DNA of 64,000 nucleotides from an uncultured Ilumatobacter sp. (GCA_905480335.1 CAJQPY010000011.1:1-64000), one strand, 5' to 3'. Counted from the first letter of the stretch, positions 17,874-26,895 are shown. Notes: generated by a model not told the origin, from the letters alone. Numbers and translations: made by a program.

Positions 17874-19320
17874 TACCTCTCCCCACCCGATCAGCGTGTT
17901 CGACATGTTGAAGATCGGCGTCGGTCCGTCTAGCTCCCATACGCTGGGACCGTGGCGAGCAGCCGAACACTTCGTCCGCGAGCTTCGCGCATCAGAACGC
18001 CTCGATCGGGTGTCCTCCGTGCGTGTCGAGCTCTACGGATCACTCGCCAAGACCGGTCGCGGGCATGGCACAGGCATCGCCGTAATGATGGGGCTGTGCG
18101 GGAACGACCCCGAGACGTGTGACGTCGATGAGGTGCAGCGCCTCGGTCCAGCCACACTGTCGTCTGGGCAGTTAGCAATCGGGGGAACCCGTGTTGTGCC
18201 TTTCGCACGTGAACACGACATCGTGTTCGACGGAGCGGTCAGCCTCGCAACTCATCCGAACGGAATGCGACTCCTCGCAAAGCTCGACGACGGTGAAGTT
18301 GTCGAACAGGTTTCCTACTCGCTCGGTGGCGGCTTCGTGGCGCACGACGTCGCGGACGGCGAACCGATTGCCGTGGCAGACCTCACCGTCGAGCTTCCGT
18401 GTCCGATCGCGTCGGCCGATGACCTCCTGCGATGGTGTGCTGATGGCCGTTCGGTTGCCGATGTGGTGCGGACCAACGAGCGCGCATGGCGCACCGACTC
18501 GGAGATTGACACTGGCTTGATCCGAATTCGCAACGCAATGCGCGACTGTGTGTTTCGTGGTGTTTCGACCACCGGCACGTTACCCGGTGGTCTCGGCGTA
18601 GCCCGCCGCGCGCAGGCCCTGCATCGGTCGCTGCTCGGCCCTGTCGAAGCTCAGGACTCGGCGGCATGGTTCGACGGTGTGAGTCGCGCCGATCTGGAGT
18701 TCGGTGACACGGTACGACTCGTTAGTTGCCTGGCGCTTGCCGTCAACGAGGAGAACGCTGCATTCGGGCGCGTCGTGACGGCGCCAACGAACGGAGCAGC
18801 GGGGGTCTTGCCGGCGGTACTCTTTCACCATCTTGCAGGGCTTGACCCCGATCGGGCCGACATCGACGCCGAGTCCATCCGGTTCTTGCTGGTCGCTGCA
18901 GAAATCGGGGCGATCTTTAAGAAGCGGGCGACCATTTCGGCTGCGATGGGCGGCTGCCAGGCCGAGATCGGCGTGTCGTCGGCGATGGCAGCCGCGGCGC
19001 TGGCTGAGTGTCAGGGTGGAAGTGCGGCGCATGCGCTGATGGCTGCTGAGATCGCAATGGAGCATCACCTCGGTATGACGTGCGACCCGATCGGCGGCCT
19101 CGTTCAGGTGCCGTGTATCGAACGCAACGCAATGGGCGCGATGAAGGCGATCTCAGCGGCTCATCTGGCGATTGCAAGCCTGCCCGAATTGGCTCAGGTG
19201 TCATTGGACGACGTGATCGACACAATGTGGTCCACTGCACAAGACATGAATGTGAAGTACAAGGAGACTGCCGAAGGCGGGCTCGCCACGCGTATCCCTG
19301 TCAACGTGGTGGAGTGCTAG
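17866..19320 (+). CDS. sdaA: L-serine ammonia-lyase, iron-sulfur type, single chain
   Basis: Deaminates L-serine to pyruvate and ammonia using an oxygen-sensitive [4Fe-4S] cluster. The N-terminal beta domain has [23 protein letters not shown] and the C-terminal alpha domain [15 protein letters not shown]. Likely cluster cysteines are in [17 protein letters not shown] and VPCIERN. The 484 residues match the one-chain form. GTG 17866 overlaps the thioesterase stop. The next gene, pyrE, starts 18 bases downstream, so the three may share a transcript. The enzyme links serine to central carbon metabolism; substrate preference for serine over threonine follows the family. Confidence 0.93.
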   Translation: MLDTSPHPISVFDMLKIGVGPSSSHTLGPWRAAEHFVRELRASERLDRVSSVRVELYGSLAKTGRGHGTGIAVMMGLCGNDPETCDVDEVQRLGPATLSSGQLAIGGTRVVPFAREHDIVFDGAVSLATHPNGMRLLAKLDDGEVVEQVSYSLGGGFVAHDVADGEPIAVADLTVELPCPIASADDLLRWCADGRSVADVVRTNERAWRTDSEIDTGLIRIRNAMRDCVFRGVSTTGTLPGGLGVARRAQALHRSLLGPVEAQDSAAWFDGVSRADLEFGDTVRLVSCLALAVNEENAAFGRVVTAPTNGAAGVLPAVLFHHLAGLDPDRADIDAESIRFLLVAAEIGAIFKKRATISAAMGGCQAEIGVSSAMAAAALAECQGGSAAHALMAAEIAMEHHLGMTCDPIGGLVQVPCIERNAMGAMKAISAAHLAIASLPELAQVSLDDVIDTMWSTAQDMNVKYKETAEGGLATRIPVNVVEC

Positions 19321-19338
19321 CCCGATAGTTTCTCGACC

Positions 19339-19917
19339 GTGAGTGAGCTCCCTGCCTTGTCGCCGATTCTCGATCGGCTCCGAGATCACGTGCTTGAACA
19401 CTCGGTCAAGACCGGCGAATTCGTGCTCAAATCGGGTGCGTTCAGCAGTTGGTTTCTCGACACGAAGCAAACCGCCTGCCGGGCCGATGGAATCATCGCC
19501 GTGACCGATGCGGTCATTGAGGTGTTCGGTGACGATCTTCGCACCATTGATGCAATCGGAGGGCTGACGCTCGGCGCCGATCCGATGGCCTACGGCGTCG
19601 CAGCGGTGCTCGGGACCCGGGGGATCGATTTGCGCAGCTTCAGCGTGCGCAAGGAGGCTAAGCAAGGCGGGGTGACGGGTCGTATTGCTGGCGCGTTGCG
19701 TCCTGGAGATCGTGTGCTGGTCACCGAGGACACCACGACGCGAGGAACATCGCTGATCGAGGCTGTTGACCAGATTGAGGCTTTCGGGGCGGAGCCCATT
19801 TTTATGAGCGTGATCGTGGATCGTGGTGGCACGTGCGCTGATATGGCCAATCAGCGGGGTATCGACTATCGACCTCTGTTGGTCGCTCCTGATCTCGGCT
19901 ACGATTACGGGACCTGA
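19339..19917 (+). CDS. pyrE: Orotate phosphoribosyltransferase
   Basis: Transfers phosphoribose from PRPP to orotate to make OMP in pyrimidine synthesis. At 192 residues it has the N-terminal SGAFSSWFLDTKQT loop and the PRPP-binding motif VLVTEDTTTRGTSLIEAV, with the catalytic lysines in SVRKEAKQGG. The start is GTG 19339, 18 bases after the serine dehydratase stop. No other pyrimidine gene is adjacent. After its stop comes about 490 bases without a recognisable gene. Confidence 0.93.
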   Translation: MSELPALSPILDRLRDHVLEHSVKTGEFVLKSGAFSSWFLDTKQTACRADGIIAVTDAVIEVFGDDLRTIDAIGGLTLGADPMAYGVAAVLGTRGIDLRSFSVRKEAKQGGVTGRIAGALRPGDRVLVTEDTTTRGTSLIEAVDQIEAFGAEPIFMSVIVDRGGTCADMANQRGIDYRPLLVAPDLGYDYGT

Positions 19918-20404
19918 GCGCGCTGCGTCTCTACCCCCTATCGGATGGACCTGACCGATCTTTTGGATCCGGCCTAATTACGGACCTGACTTGCGAGTTG
20001 CAGTAGCGCCCGTATCGCCCATATCGCAGCCGAGGTGCCGATAACCCGTGCCGTATAGGGAGACGTTCGGTCGGTTGCCTGAGCAATGTCTACGGTGAGC
20101 GACGGCCGAAATCACTCCGGTCGGGTGTCCGTGAGCCTGTGGAATCGAGACAACCATCGAAGACCACGGCGGCCCCACCGTCGTACTGTTCGCCATCGGT
20201 GATCTGATCGCGGTGGCGAACGCCAAACTCTCTGTCGCGGATTGCGGGTTCGCTGCCAAGTAGGTCGCCGGTGTCACCGAGACCTTTCGGGCAGGTGGTG
20301 TCCACGCACGGATTTGCCAGTTCTTGGACACCGACAATCAGATGGTGGCTGACACTACATCCGGCGCTTGAACGATCGGGCATTTGATTTGCTTGACTGG
20401 GATC
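19918..20404. other. Gap of about 490 bases without a recognisable gene
   Basis: Short open stretches occur on both strands but none resembles a family I know. On the plus strand two short frames around 20150-20370, separated by a stop, have plausible protein-like composition (for example TVVLFAIGDLIAVANAKL) and might be remnants of a decayed gene. No tRNA, clear terminator or repeat was seen. The last bases must contain the promoter for the bifunctional beta-oxidation gene. Confidence 0.35.
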
Positions 20405-22501
20405 ATGTCCGAACCGATCACCGTGTCCGAATCCGTCCGCCTTGAACGTGAGGGAGATATTTCTCTGGTGGTCGTCGCCAATCCGCCGGTGAACGCTTTG
20501 AGTTGGCACGTTCGCCAAGGGCTCTTCGACGGGATCACGCGGGCCACCAATGATGGTGCGAAGGCGATCGTCGTGATCTGCGATGGTCGGACGTTCATTG
20601 CCGGTGCCGACATCAGCGAGTTCGGTGGTGGAGCACCACACGCAGTCGGCCTCCAGGAGGTCCAAACGGCGATGGAGGATGCATCGGTCCCGGTGATTGC
20701 CGCCATTCACGGAACGGCGCTTGGCGGTGGACTCGAAGTCGCGCTCTGCGCTCACTATCGCGTCGCAGTTACTTCGGCGAAGTTCGGGTTGCCGGAGGTC
20801 AATCTTGGACTGCTGCCTGGCGCCGGTGGAACGCAGCGCTTGCCGCGACTCGTAGGGGTGCCTAAAGCATTGGAGATGATGACGACAGGGCGACACATCA
20901 GCAGTGTCGAAGCACTTGACGGTGGCCTGATCGACGACGTCGTCGATGGGGACCCGGCTGCGCTACGCGATGCTGCAATCGCGTTTGCCAACCGAGCCGT
21001 TACCGAAGACCTCCCTCTGCTTCGGGTGCGCGACCGCGACGAGAAGGTGGCCCAAGCACGAGGTGACGATCAGCTTTTTGTCGACTTCCGAAGGGGAATC
21101 GCCCGCAAAACTCGCGGATTCCTCGCACCGGAGTACAACATTCAGTGCATCGAAGCGGCAGCAAACCTGCCATTCGATGCAGGTTTAAAGGTCGAAGGAA
21201 AGCTGTTCATGGAGTTGATGACCGGCCCACAGTCGGCGGCGCAGCGCTATGCGTTTTTCGCTGAACGCGCAGCGAACAAGATTCCTGGCATCGCCAAGGA
21301 CACGTCACTGATTGACGTGCGCAAGGTCGGCGTGCTCGGCGCGGGCACGATGGGCGGTGGCATTGCGATGAACTTCGTCAACGTCGGGATTCCGGTGACG
21401 ATCGTCGAACGTGATGCAGCCGCACTCGATATGGGACTCTCTGTGGTGCGGAAGAACTATGAACGGTCTCGCTCTACTACCGCAGAACAAGTCGAGCAGC
21501 GCATGGCGTTGATCACAGGTTCGATCGACAAGTCTGATTTTGCCGACTGTGACATGGTCATCGAAGCGGTCTTTGAGGACATGGCCCTTAAGCAGTCGAT
21601 CTTCCGAGAGCTCGACGAGATCTGCAAGCCGGGAGCGTTGCTTGCCTCGAATACGTCGGCGCTCGACGTGAACGAGATTGCTGCTGTGACGTCGCGTCCG
21701 GAGAGTGTGATCGGGATGCACTTCTTCTCGCCCGCCAACGTAATGAAGCTGCTTGAGAATGTCCGCGGCGCAAAGTCGAGCGACTCGGTCGTCGCCACCA
21801 CCATGGCGATCGGCAAGAAGATCGGGAAGGTCTCCGTGATGGTCGGGGTCTGTCCGGGATTCGTGGGAAACCGGATGCTGTTCATGCGCGGTGCCGAAGC
21901 CGAACGGATGATCCTCGAAGGAGCGACGCCTGCCCAGGTCGACAACGTGCTTTATGAGTTCGGATTCCCGATGGGTCCGTTCTCGATGAGCGACCTTGCC
22001 GGTCTTGACATCGGTTGGAAAGAGCAGGCGTCCTCGTCGTCGACGATCCGTGAGGTCCTCTGCGAGAATGGTCGACGCGGCCAGAAGAACGGTCGTGGCT
22101 ATTACACGTATGATTCGGACACTCGGGCCGCCACACCCGACCCTGAGGTCGAGCAACTGATCAAGGACTTTGCCGTTGGCCAGGGCATCGAGCAGCGTGA
22201 CGTCACCGACCAAGAGGTGCTCGAACGGCTGCTGTACCCAATGGTCAACGAGGGAGCGAAGATTCTCGAGGAGAAGATTGCGATTCGCGGGAGCGATATA
22301 GATGTGGTGTGGGTAAATGGTTACGGCTGGCCGGTCTACCGGGGCGGCCCGATGCATTGGGCTGATTCAATCGGTCTCGCCGAGATCGTCGGGAAGATTG
22401 AGGGATACAGCGCCTCACTCGGTGGCGGCCACTGGGAACTCAGCCCGCTGCTGCAGTCTCTCGCTGGGTCGGGTGGCCAACTGCAGACTTACTCGGGCTG
22501 A
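20405..22501 (+). CDS. fadJ: Bifunctional enoyl-CoA hydratase/3-hydroxyacyl-CoA dehydrogenase
   Basis: Multifunctional beta-oxidation protein of 698 residues. Residues 1-190 form the crotonase domain with the oxyanion region HGTALGGGLEVALCAHYRVA and catalytic glutamate region LPEVNLGLLPGAGGTQRLPR. A linker leads to the NAD-binding domain (VGVLGAGTMGGGIAMNF) near residue 305, with catalytic histidine in VIGMHFFSPANVMKLLE, and two C-terminal 3HCDH repeats. The symbol denotes the family; FadB and FadN types are close. I start at ATG 20405, 7 codons inside the track ORF. A strong hairpin follows the stop by about 50 bases. Confidence 0.92.
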   Translation: MSEPITVSESVRLEREGDISLVVVANPPVNALSWHVRQGLFDGITRATNDGAKAIVVICDGRTFIAGADISEFGGGAPHAVGLQEVQTAMEDASVPVIAAIHGTALGGGLEVALCAHYRVAVTSAKFGLPEVNLGLLPGAGGTQRLPRLVGVPKALEMMTTGRHISSVEALDGGLIDDVVDGDPAALRDAAIAFANRAVTEDLPLLRVRDRDEKVAQARGDDQLFVDFRRGIARKTRGFLAPEYNIQCIEAAANLPFDAGLKVEGKLFMELMTGPQSAAQRYAFFAERAANKIPGIAKDTSLIDVRKVGVLGAGTMGGGIAMNFVNVGIPVTIVERDAAALDMGLSVVRKNYERSRSTTAEQVEQRMALITGSIDKSDFADCDMVIEAVFEDMALKQSIFRELDEICKPGALLASNTSALDVNEIAAVTSRPESVIGMHFFSPANVMKLLENVRGAKSSDSVVATTMAIGKKIGKVSVMVGVCPGFVGNRMLFMRGAEAERMILEGATPAQVDNVLYEFGFPMGPFSMSDLAGLDIGWKEQASSSSTIREVLCENGRRGQKNGRGYYTYDSDTRAATPDPEVEQLIKDFAVGQGIEQRDVTDQEVLERLLYPMVNEGAKILEEKIAIRGSDIDVVWVNGYGWPVYRGGPMHWADSIGLAEIVGKIEGYSASLGGGHWELSPLLQSLAGSGGQLQTYSG

Positions 22502-22550
22502 GGCTGCGGTCTATTCGCCGGGAGCGGCGGATGCGAGGTGCCTACCGCAA

Positions 22551-22577
22551 CGAGCCCCCGCCGAGGGCGGGGGCTCG
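22551..22577. terminator. Strong hairpin between fadJ and the tRNA block
   Basis: CGAGCCCCCGCC and its exact complement GGCGGGGGCTCG form a 12-bp GC-rich stem with a 3-base loop. It follows the fadJ stop on the plus strand and also lies just past the 3' end of tRNA-Phe on the minus strand, so it could end both converging transcripts. There is no long U-run on either side. Confidence 0.7.
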
Positions 22578-22586
22578 TTCGTGCGG

Positions 22587-22659
22587 TGGTCTCGACCGGC
22601 GTCGATCCGGTGACCTCTCACTTTTCAGGCGAGCGCTCTGCCAACTGAGCTACGAGACC
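22587..22659 (-). tRNA. tRNA-Phe (GAA)
   Basis: A 73-base cloverleaf on the minus strand. The acceptor stem is GGTCTCG paired with CGAGACC, the D-arm is GCTCAGTTGGCAGAGC, the anticodon loop CTGAAAA holds GAA, and the T-arm contains ATCGACG. The discriminator is A and CCA is not encoded. It is the last of three tRNAs on this strand and is followed by a strong hairpin. Confidence 0.95.
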
Positions 22660-22691
22660 ATCATCCAGAGTTTCCTCTGTATTTCAGCAAA

Positions 22692-22721
22692 GGCCACTCT
22701 CCAATTGCTTGGTGAGTGGCC
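22692..22721 (-). terminator. Possible hairpin between tRNA-Asp and tRNA-Phe
   Basis: GGCCACTC and GAGTGGCC can form an 8-bp stem with a 14-base loop. On the minus strand it is followed by TTTGCTG. It could be a weak terminator or a processing site in the tRNA transcript. The long loop lowers confidence. Confidence 0.35.
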
Positions 22722-22729
22722 CCTGTGAG

Positions 22730-22804
22730 CGGTCCCGACGGGATTTGAACCCGCGACCTCCGGCTTGACAGGCCGGCGTGAACTCCTGACTTCACCACGG
22801 GACC
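22730..22804 (-). tRNA. tRNA-Asp (GTC)
   Basis: A 75-base cloverleaf on the minus strand. The acceptor stem is GGTCCCG with CGGGACC, the anticodon loop CTGTCAA holds GTC between CCGGC-type stems, and the T-loop is TTCAAAT. The discriminator G is the known identity base for aspartate. CCA is not encoded. Confidence 0.95.
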
Positions 22805-22861
22805 AGTATGTGTTCCAGGCGGATGTCAATCCGCCGTGTTGCGTGATGCGCTGCCGCACCG

Positions 22862-22934
22862 CACCCCCAACGGGATTCGAACCCGTGCCGCCACCTTGAA
22901 AGGGTGGTGTCCTAGGCCACTAGACGATGGGGGC
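22862..22934 (-). tRNA. tRNA-Glu (TTC)
   Basis: A 73-base cloverleaf on the minus strand. The acceptor stem is GCCCCCA with TGGGGGT (a G-T pair at 1-72), the anticodon loop CTTTCAA holds TTC, and the T-loop is TTCGAAT. The discriminator is G and CCA is not encoded. It is first of the three minus-strand tRNAs. Confidence 0.95.
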
Positions 22935-23103
22935 CTATTTGAGGCGTGGACCTCTTCTCGTTGAGAGCGAGGTGAATCTAACACCGCCATCGCGCCGTTC
23001 CACGCGCGAGTTTCCTCGGTGCGAGACGTTGTGCCGACGTTTCGATTGCTGGCCTGGCATCTTGAAGATGCAGTGGCGGGGACGATGAGGCAGGCTGAAT
23101 TTA

Positions 23104-23374
23104 GTCGGTTTGGGTATCGCTTACCTGCTGGGCCTGATCTCGATTGCCGACATCGTCGTGTCGAAAAATGTCGGAACCGGACCTCCGCACCAAAGGCACG
23201 GGGAATCTGGGGGCTGAGAACGCGAAGAACGTGCTCGAGATCAACGCCGACCTAGTCGTTATGGCTGACGATGTCACCAAGGGCGACGCAGCTAGTGCGG
23301 TGGTCGGCGCGCTTGCGGGTCCGACCGGGGCACATCACACCGGCCACGGCATCTTGGAATTGTTGGTTTTCTAA
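23104..23374 (+). pseudogene. Broken PlsY-like acyl-phosphate glycerol-3-phosphate acyltransferase fragment
   Basis: PlsY is a membrane enzyme that acylates glycerol-3-phosphate. Here VGLGIAYLLGLISIADIVVS reads like the first PlsY helix, and DLRTKGTGNLGAENAKNVL like the conserved phosphate-binding loop (family pattern GSGNxGxxN). The two parts are in different frames, with the change near 23175, and the second ends at TAA 23374 after MADDVTKGDAASAVVGALAG, which matches the next helix start. Only about 90 of roughly 200 expected residues remain, and the rest is absent. It is therefore a decayed or mis-assembled copy. A functional plsY should exist elsewhere. Confidence 0.65.
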
Positions 23375-23417
23375 TCGGTGGTCGGTGGATGTTATCGCTT
23401 GCCTGACATCAGCGGAG

Positions 23418-23894
23418 TCAGACGTTGACGAGGGGATTGCGTGTGGTGCGGCTTGCGCGCTCACGAAGCTTGGCCGGCACAACAGGCAGCAGCATGCCGT
23501 AAGGAGCGGCGTTATACAGGTGATGGATCCGGTGGGCCTCGGCCAGCCGATCGAAGGCGCCGATTCGTCGGTCTTCGAACCAGCTGAGACGTTGATGGAT
23601 GTATACGTCGTGCACGAGTGCGTACATCGCTCCGTAAAGAGTGACGCCCACAGCGGCTGGAATCAGCAAGCCGAGCCCGTTGATGTTGAAGCCTGCGAAT
23701 AACGCAAGGTTGACGGTCGCCGCGAACATCACCGGGTACCAGTCGTTCGCCTCCCAGCGAGTCTCGCGTAGGCGGTGGTGGCTGCGATGCAGGAACTTGC
23801 CGATGCCGTGCATGATCCAGCGGTGCGTCGCGGCGGTGATCGGCTCCATCATCACGAGCGCCACGACGGCGGTCATAATCCACGACGTTTTCAT
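23418..23894 (-). CDS. CrtZ-like beta-carotene hydroxylase (fatty acid hydroxylase superfamily)
   Basis: Membrane di-iron hydroxylase of 158 residues. The histidine clusters expected for the superfamily are present: HRWIMH (24-29), HRSHH (36-40), HDVYIH (95-100) and HRIHH (121-125), embedded in hydrophobic stretches. Order, spacing and length match bacterial CrtZ, which adds 3-hydroxyls to carotenoid rings to give zeaxanthin-type pigments. I use the internal ATG at 23894; the track's much longer ORF crosses the divergent enoyl-CoA hydratase gene. No other carotenoid gene is nearby, so the substrate is a family-based guess. Confidence 0.8.
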   Translation of the reverse strand: MKTSWIMTAVVALVMMEPITAATHRWIMHGIGKFLHRSHHRLRETRWEANDWYPVMFAATVNLALFAGFNINGLGLLIPAAVGVTLYGAMYALVHDVYIHQRLSWFEDRRIGAFDRLAEAHRIHHLYNAAPYGMLLPVVPAKLRERASRTTRNPLVNV

Positions 23895-23976
23895 GGGCCG
23901 AACGATAGACCGCAAGTCAACCGACCCGGCCGACTCTCTACTGAAGTGACACGATGCCGTCATGGAGAACAGGACC

Positions 23977-24747
23977 ATGGAATTCACGACGCTCGACGTC
24001 AGCATCGACGGTCGCATCGGCAGGATCACCCTGAATCGGCCCGACAAATTGAATCCATTGGGGACGGTGCCGCTCATCGAACTTGCGGAGGCTGCGGCCT
24101 GGTTTGACACGACGGAAGCGAGCGTGGTGATCGTGACGGGAGCGGGCCGGGCCTTCTCGTCTGGATTCGACTTGCGAGAGTTCGCCGGCGACTCCGATGC
24201 AACCCCCCGTGACAATCGCGCCCAGGCCGATCTCGGCCGTCGGATGGCCGAGGCAATGGAGCGAATGCGGGCCGTGACGATTGCGGCGATCAAGGGGCCT
24301 TGCGTCGGCGGCGGGGTTGTACTTGCCGGCGTCTGTGACTTTCGGATCGCCTCCGACGACACGTTGTTCGCGATCCCCGAGGTCGATCTTGGGATTCCGC
24401 TCGCCTGGGGCGGTATCCCTCGACTCGTGCGTGAGATTCCACCGGCGATCGTCCGGGAACTCGTGCTCACGTGCCGACCGTTCGATGCGGATGAAGCGCA
24501 GGCGCTCGGTTTCGTCAACCGTGTCGTGCCAAGAGTAGAACTTGAGTCGGCCGTTACCGAACTTGCTGAGCAACTGGCGCGCAAAGCGCCGTCGGTCGTC
24601 CGTGCCACCAAGCGTCAGGTAAATACTGCATTGGAGAACGTTGCGTCGACGGCCGGTGCGTGGGCCGATGCTGATCAACTCGGTGCCGCACTCGGAGATC
24701 CCGAGGCGAGGGTGGCGGCTCGCGACTACCTCTCACGTCGGCGCTGA
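23977..24747 (+). CDS. Enoyl-CoA hydratase/isomerase family protein
   Basis: Single-domain crotonase of about 256 residues. The N-terminal strand RIGRITLNRPDKLN, the oxyanion segment GAGRAFSSGFDL, the second oxyanion region KGPCVGGGVVLAGVCDFRIAS and the EVDLGIPLAWGGIPRL segment are all visible. The glutamate in IPEVDLG matches one of the two catalytic acids, while the first acid position is less clear, so isomerase or another crotonase reaction is possible. The start is ATG 23977 or ATG 23962; the former is preceded by AACAGG. It is divergent from the CrtZ-like gene. Confidence 0.83.
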   Translation: MEFTTLDVSIDGRIGRITLNRPDKLNPLGTVPLIELAEAAAWFDTTEASVVIVTGAGRAFSSGFDLREFAGDSDATPRDNRAQADLGRRMAEAMERMRAVTIAAIKGPCVGGGVVLAGVCDFRIASDDTLFAIPEVDLGIPLAWGGIPRLVREIPPAIVRELVLTCRPFDADEAQALGFVNRVVPRVELESAVTELAEQLARKAPSVVRATKRQVNTALENVASTAGAWADADQLGAALGDPEARVAARDYLSRRR

Positions 24748-24763
24748 GCCCACAATCGTGATT

Positions 24764-25444
24764 TCACTCGTATGTGGCGAGCGCATCGGCCAATGACGAT
24801 TCGATCACGCCAGGAGCCTCGGCGACCGCCGCAAGCCACTGCGGCCGGAAGCTGCTGGCGACGGCGATTGGTGTCGCCACCGGTGCACCGGCATTGGCGA
24901 GGCCTACGAACGAAACGGCGTAGTCACCGGGCCGGAGGTCACGCCCGAGTTCGACGAGCGCGTACGGATCAGGACTGCTGCCGTCGGTATCTAGAGCGAA
25001 GACCGACTGCGAGGTTGGACCGGTCGGTCCGCCGGCCAGGCCGGGACCGTCCGTCAGGATCGCTCCGTGGATCTGGCCGGCTCGGGCGCCGGCGATCTGG
25101 AGCGCAACGTAGGCCCCGAGCCCTCGACCGAGCACGGTAATCGAGCGGTCGGGGTTGCCATCGGTGAGATGGGTGAGCGCATGGTCGACATCGGCCATCA
25201 GCATTTCGGGGGAGTAGCCCCCGCCAGCCGGCACCGTCGAGTCGCCGTGCCCGGTGAAGTCAAGCGCGGCGATTGGTCCGGGCCAGGCCGCAACCCAGTG
25301 TGGCACCGAGTCGGGTGAGCGGTCGCCCAGGCCATGGAGGAGCAGGAGCGGGCGCGAGGGCACGACAGCGTCAAGTGATTCGGCGCGTAAAATGTGCAGC
25401 GCAAGGTCAATCTTGTTGTGTCGGAGGATTACTGCCTCAGTCAC
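24764..25444 (-). CDS. Alpha/beta-hydrolase fold protein lacking the nucleophile
   Basis: A 226-residue alpha/beta-hydrolase: LLLLHGLGDRSP gives the oxyanion strand-loop and LDFTGHGDST the usual DxxGHG. The nucleophile elbow reads VLGRGLGAY, with glycine at position 108 where serine is expected in GxSxG. A standard Ser-His-Asp triad therefore cannot form, and a binding or scaffolding role is more likely than hydrolysis. GTG at 25444 overlaps the stop of the next hydrolase gene upstream by 4 bases, so the two are translated together. Confidence 0.75.
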   Translation of the reverse strand: MTEAVILRHNKIDLALHILRAESLDAVVPSRPLLLLHGLGDRSPDSVPHWVAAWPGPIAALDFTGHGDSTVPAGGGYSPEMLMADVDHALTHLTDGNPDRSITVLGRGLGAYVALQIAGARAGQIHGAILTDGPGLAGGPTGPTSQSVFALDTDGSSPDPYALVELGRDLRPGDYAVSFVGLANAGAPVATPIAVASSFRPQWLAAVAEAPGVIESSLADALATYE

Positions 25445-26391
25445 GCCGGTGCCCCCACGAAGTCGAGCACAAGTCTGCTCACGAGATCAGGTTGCTCGAT
25501 GTGGACGAAGTGCCCGACCCCGTCGAGGACCTCGCAGCGCCCATCGATCGGCATGTACGGCAGCACCTTGTGCGGTGGGGTGCCCCAACCCATCTCCTCC
25601 ATCTCGGCCCCGAGGATCCCGAGGAATGGCATAGGGAGCCCGGGAAGCCGCATCAGCATCCATTCGGGCCGCCATGGACCGAATCCGCCGAAGCGGAGAG
25701 CCGGATCGATCTTCCATCGCCAACCGTCGTCGGACCTAAAGCCGCCAGTTGTGACCAGACGGCGGAGCCACTCGTGTGGGAGCCGGGGGTTCATCCGGCC
25801 ACGGCGATGCGCCAGTTCGTCGAGGGTGCCCGGCTTTCGGCTCGCAGTAGCCGTACGTCCGCGGTGGTCGAGCCAGCCGGCCAAGTCCTTGGCGAGCATC
25901 GTCGTGCGTTCGTGCTCGGCGAGGTCCGGGATGTTCCGCTTGTACGGGATTCCGTCCATGTTGACCAGGCAGCGGAAGCGATGCGGTTGGGCGTCGGCAA
26001 GCTGGGTCATCAGCGCGCCGCCCTTTGAGTGGCCGACCACGGGGATGGGTCGGCCGCCGGCGACGTAGTCGAAAACAGCCAGTGTGTCGCGCATGTCGCC
26101 GTCCCACGAATACAGCGGTGCGTGCGCGCTGTTGCCGTGACCGCGTTGATCCCAGCTCACGACTCGCCATCCGGCAACAGCCAGTTTCGGTGCGAATCCG
26201 TCGAAGGTTCTCGCAAAGTCAAAGCCACCGTGCATCATCATTAGAGCGGGAGCGTCTGCGCTGCCCCATTCGTGCACAGCGATTCGCACACCGTGAGCAG
26301 GGAGGTCGTAGGTGCGATCGGGCCGGTGGGCATCTGGAAAGGGCGATTCTCCGTGTTCGTCGAGACCGGAGTCGGCGTCAGGGTTCACCAT
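25441..26391 (-). CDS. Alpha/beta hydrolase
   Basis: A 316-residue hydrolase with LMMMHGGFDFARTF (oxyanion hole), SWDQRGHGNS, the nucleophile elbow VVGHSKGGAL with its serine, and a C-terminal histidine in GVGHFVHIEQPDL. These form a complete catalytic triad. The fold and lengths suit an epoxide hydrolase, esterase or haloalkane-dehalogenase-like enzyme, but the substrate cannot be told. I start at the internal ATG (MVNPDADSG). The upstream extension in the track is R/P-rich and probably non-coding. It is coupled by a 4-base overlap to a hydrolase-fold partner without a nucleophile, and the two may work together. Confidence 0.82.
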   Translation of the reverse strand: MVNPDADSGLDEHGESPFPDAHRPDRTYDLPAHGVRIAVHEWGSADAPALMMMHGGFDFARTFDGFAPKLAVAGWRVVSWDQRGHGNSAHAPLYSWDGDMRDTLAVFDYVAGGRPIPVVGHSKGGALMTQLADAQPHRFRCLVNMDGIPYKRNIPDLAEHERTTMLAKDLAGWLDHRGRTATASRKPGTLDELAHRRGRMNPRLPHEWLRRLVTTGGFRSDDGWRWKIDPALRFGGFGPWRPEWMLMRLPGLPMPFLGILGAEMEEMGWGTPPHKVLPYMPIDGRCEVLDGVGHFVHIEQPDLVSRLVLDFVGAPA

Positions 26392-26483
26392 TGGGACGAC
26401 GGTAGTGGAGGCCGCCGTGCCATCCCCAGGCCGCACCGGGTGGTGAACGCGCCGTCGCAACGCAAGGGCGTATCATCGAAGCG

Positions 26484-26813
26484 ATGAAGGACAGGTCTGA
26501 CCAACGCAGGCGAGCATGGCGCGCCGGGCTCTGCGTGTTGAGCGCGGGCGGTGTCTTCGTGGCATGCGGGACGACCGACGAGGCGTCGCGCCAGACCCTT
26601 CCGCCGCTCGAGACGACTACAACGACCACCACAACCACCACAACCATCCCGATCGAGCGGTTTTACACGGTGCAGCGGGGTGACATCCTTGCTGTGATCG
26701 CTGCTGATCGAGGGGTCACGGTCGAAGCGATCGTCGACCTGAATGAGTTGGAAAGCGCCGACGCGATTCAGGCTGGGCAGGTCCTGGAAATTCCGGCAAA
26801 CGTTCGCGATTGA
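26484..26813 (+). CDS. LysM-domain lipoprotein
   Basis: Small exported protein of 109 residues. The N-terminal segment ends in the lipobox VFVAC, so Cys28 would be lipidated. A linker with eleven threonines in a row (about 44-54) precedes one LysM domain (FYTVQRGDILAVIAADRG ... LNELESADAIQAGQVLEIP). LysM binds peptidoglycan GlcNAc, so the protein probably bridges membrane and cell wall. The Thr run comes from an ACN-rich repeat. It is divergent from the hydrolase pair; the start is ATG 26484. Confidence 0.85.
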   Translation: MKDRSDQRRRAWRAGLCVLSAGGVFVACGTTDEASRQTLPPLETTTTTTTTTTTIPIERFYTVQRGDILAVIAADRGVTVEAIVDLNELESADAIQAGQVLEIPANVRD

Positions 26814-26895
26814 GTCAGCTCCTGGCGGTCCGTCGATCGAGAGCGAGGTGACCAATGGCCCTGGCGAACACGACCGGTATTCCTAGACTCGGGAC

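Noticed and set aside
20090-20896. Long minus-strand ORF (268 residues) opposite the fadJ start
   Set aside because: Composition is typical of an antisense shadow and it overlaps a clear crotonase domain on the plus strand.
26572-26650. ACN-rich repeat as a possible microsatellite or CRISPR-like element
   Set aside because: It encodes the Thr-rich linker of the LysM lipoprotein in frame, so it is a coding low-complexity tract.
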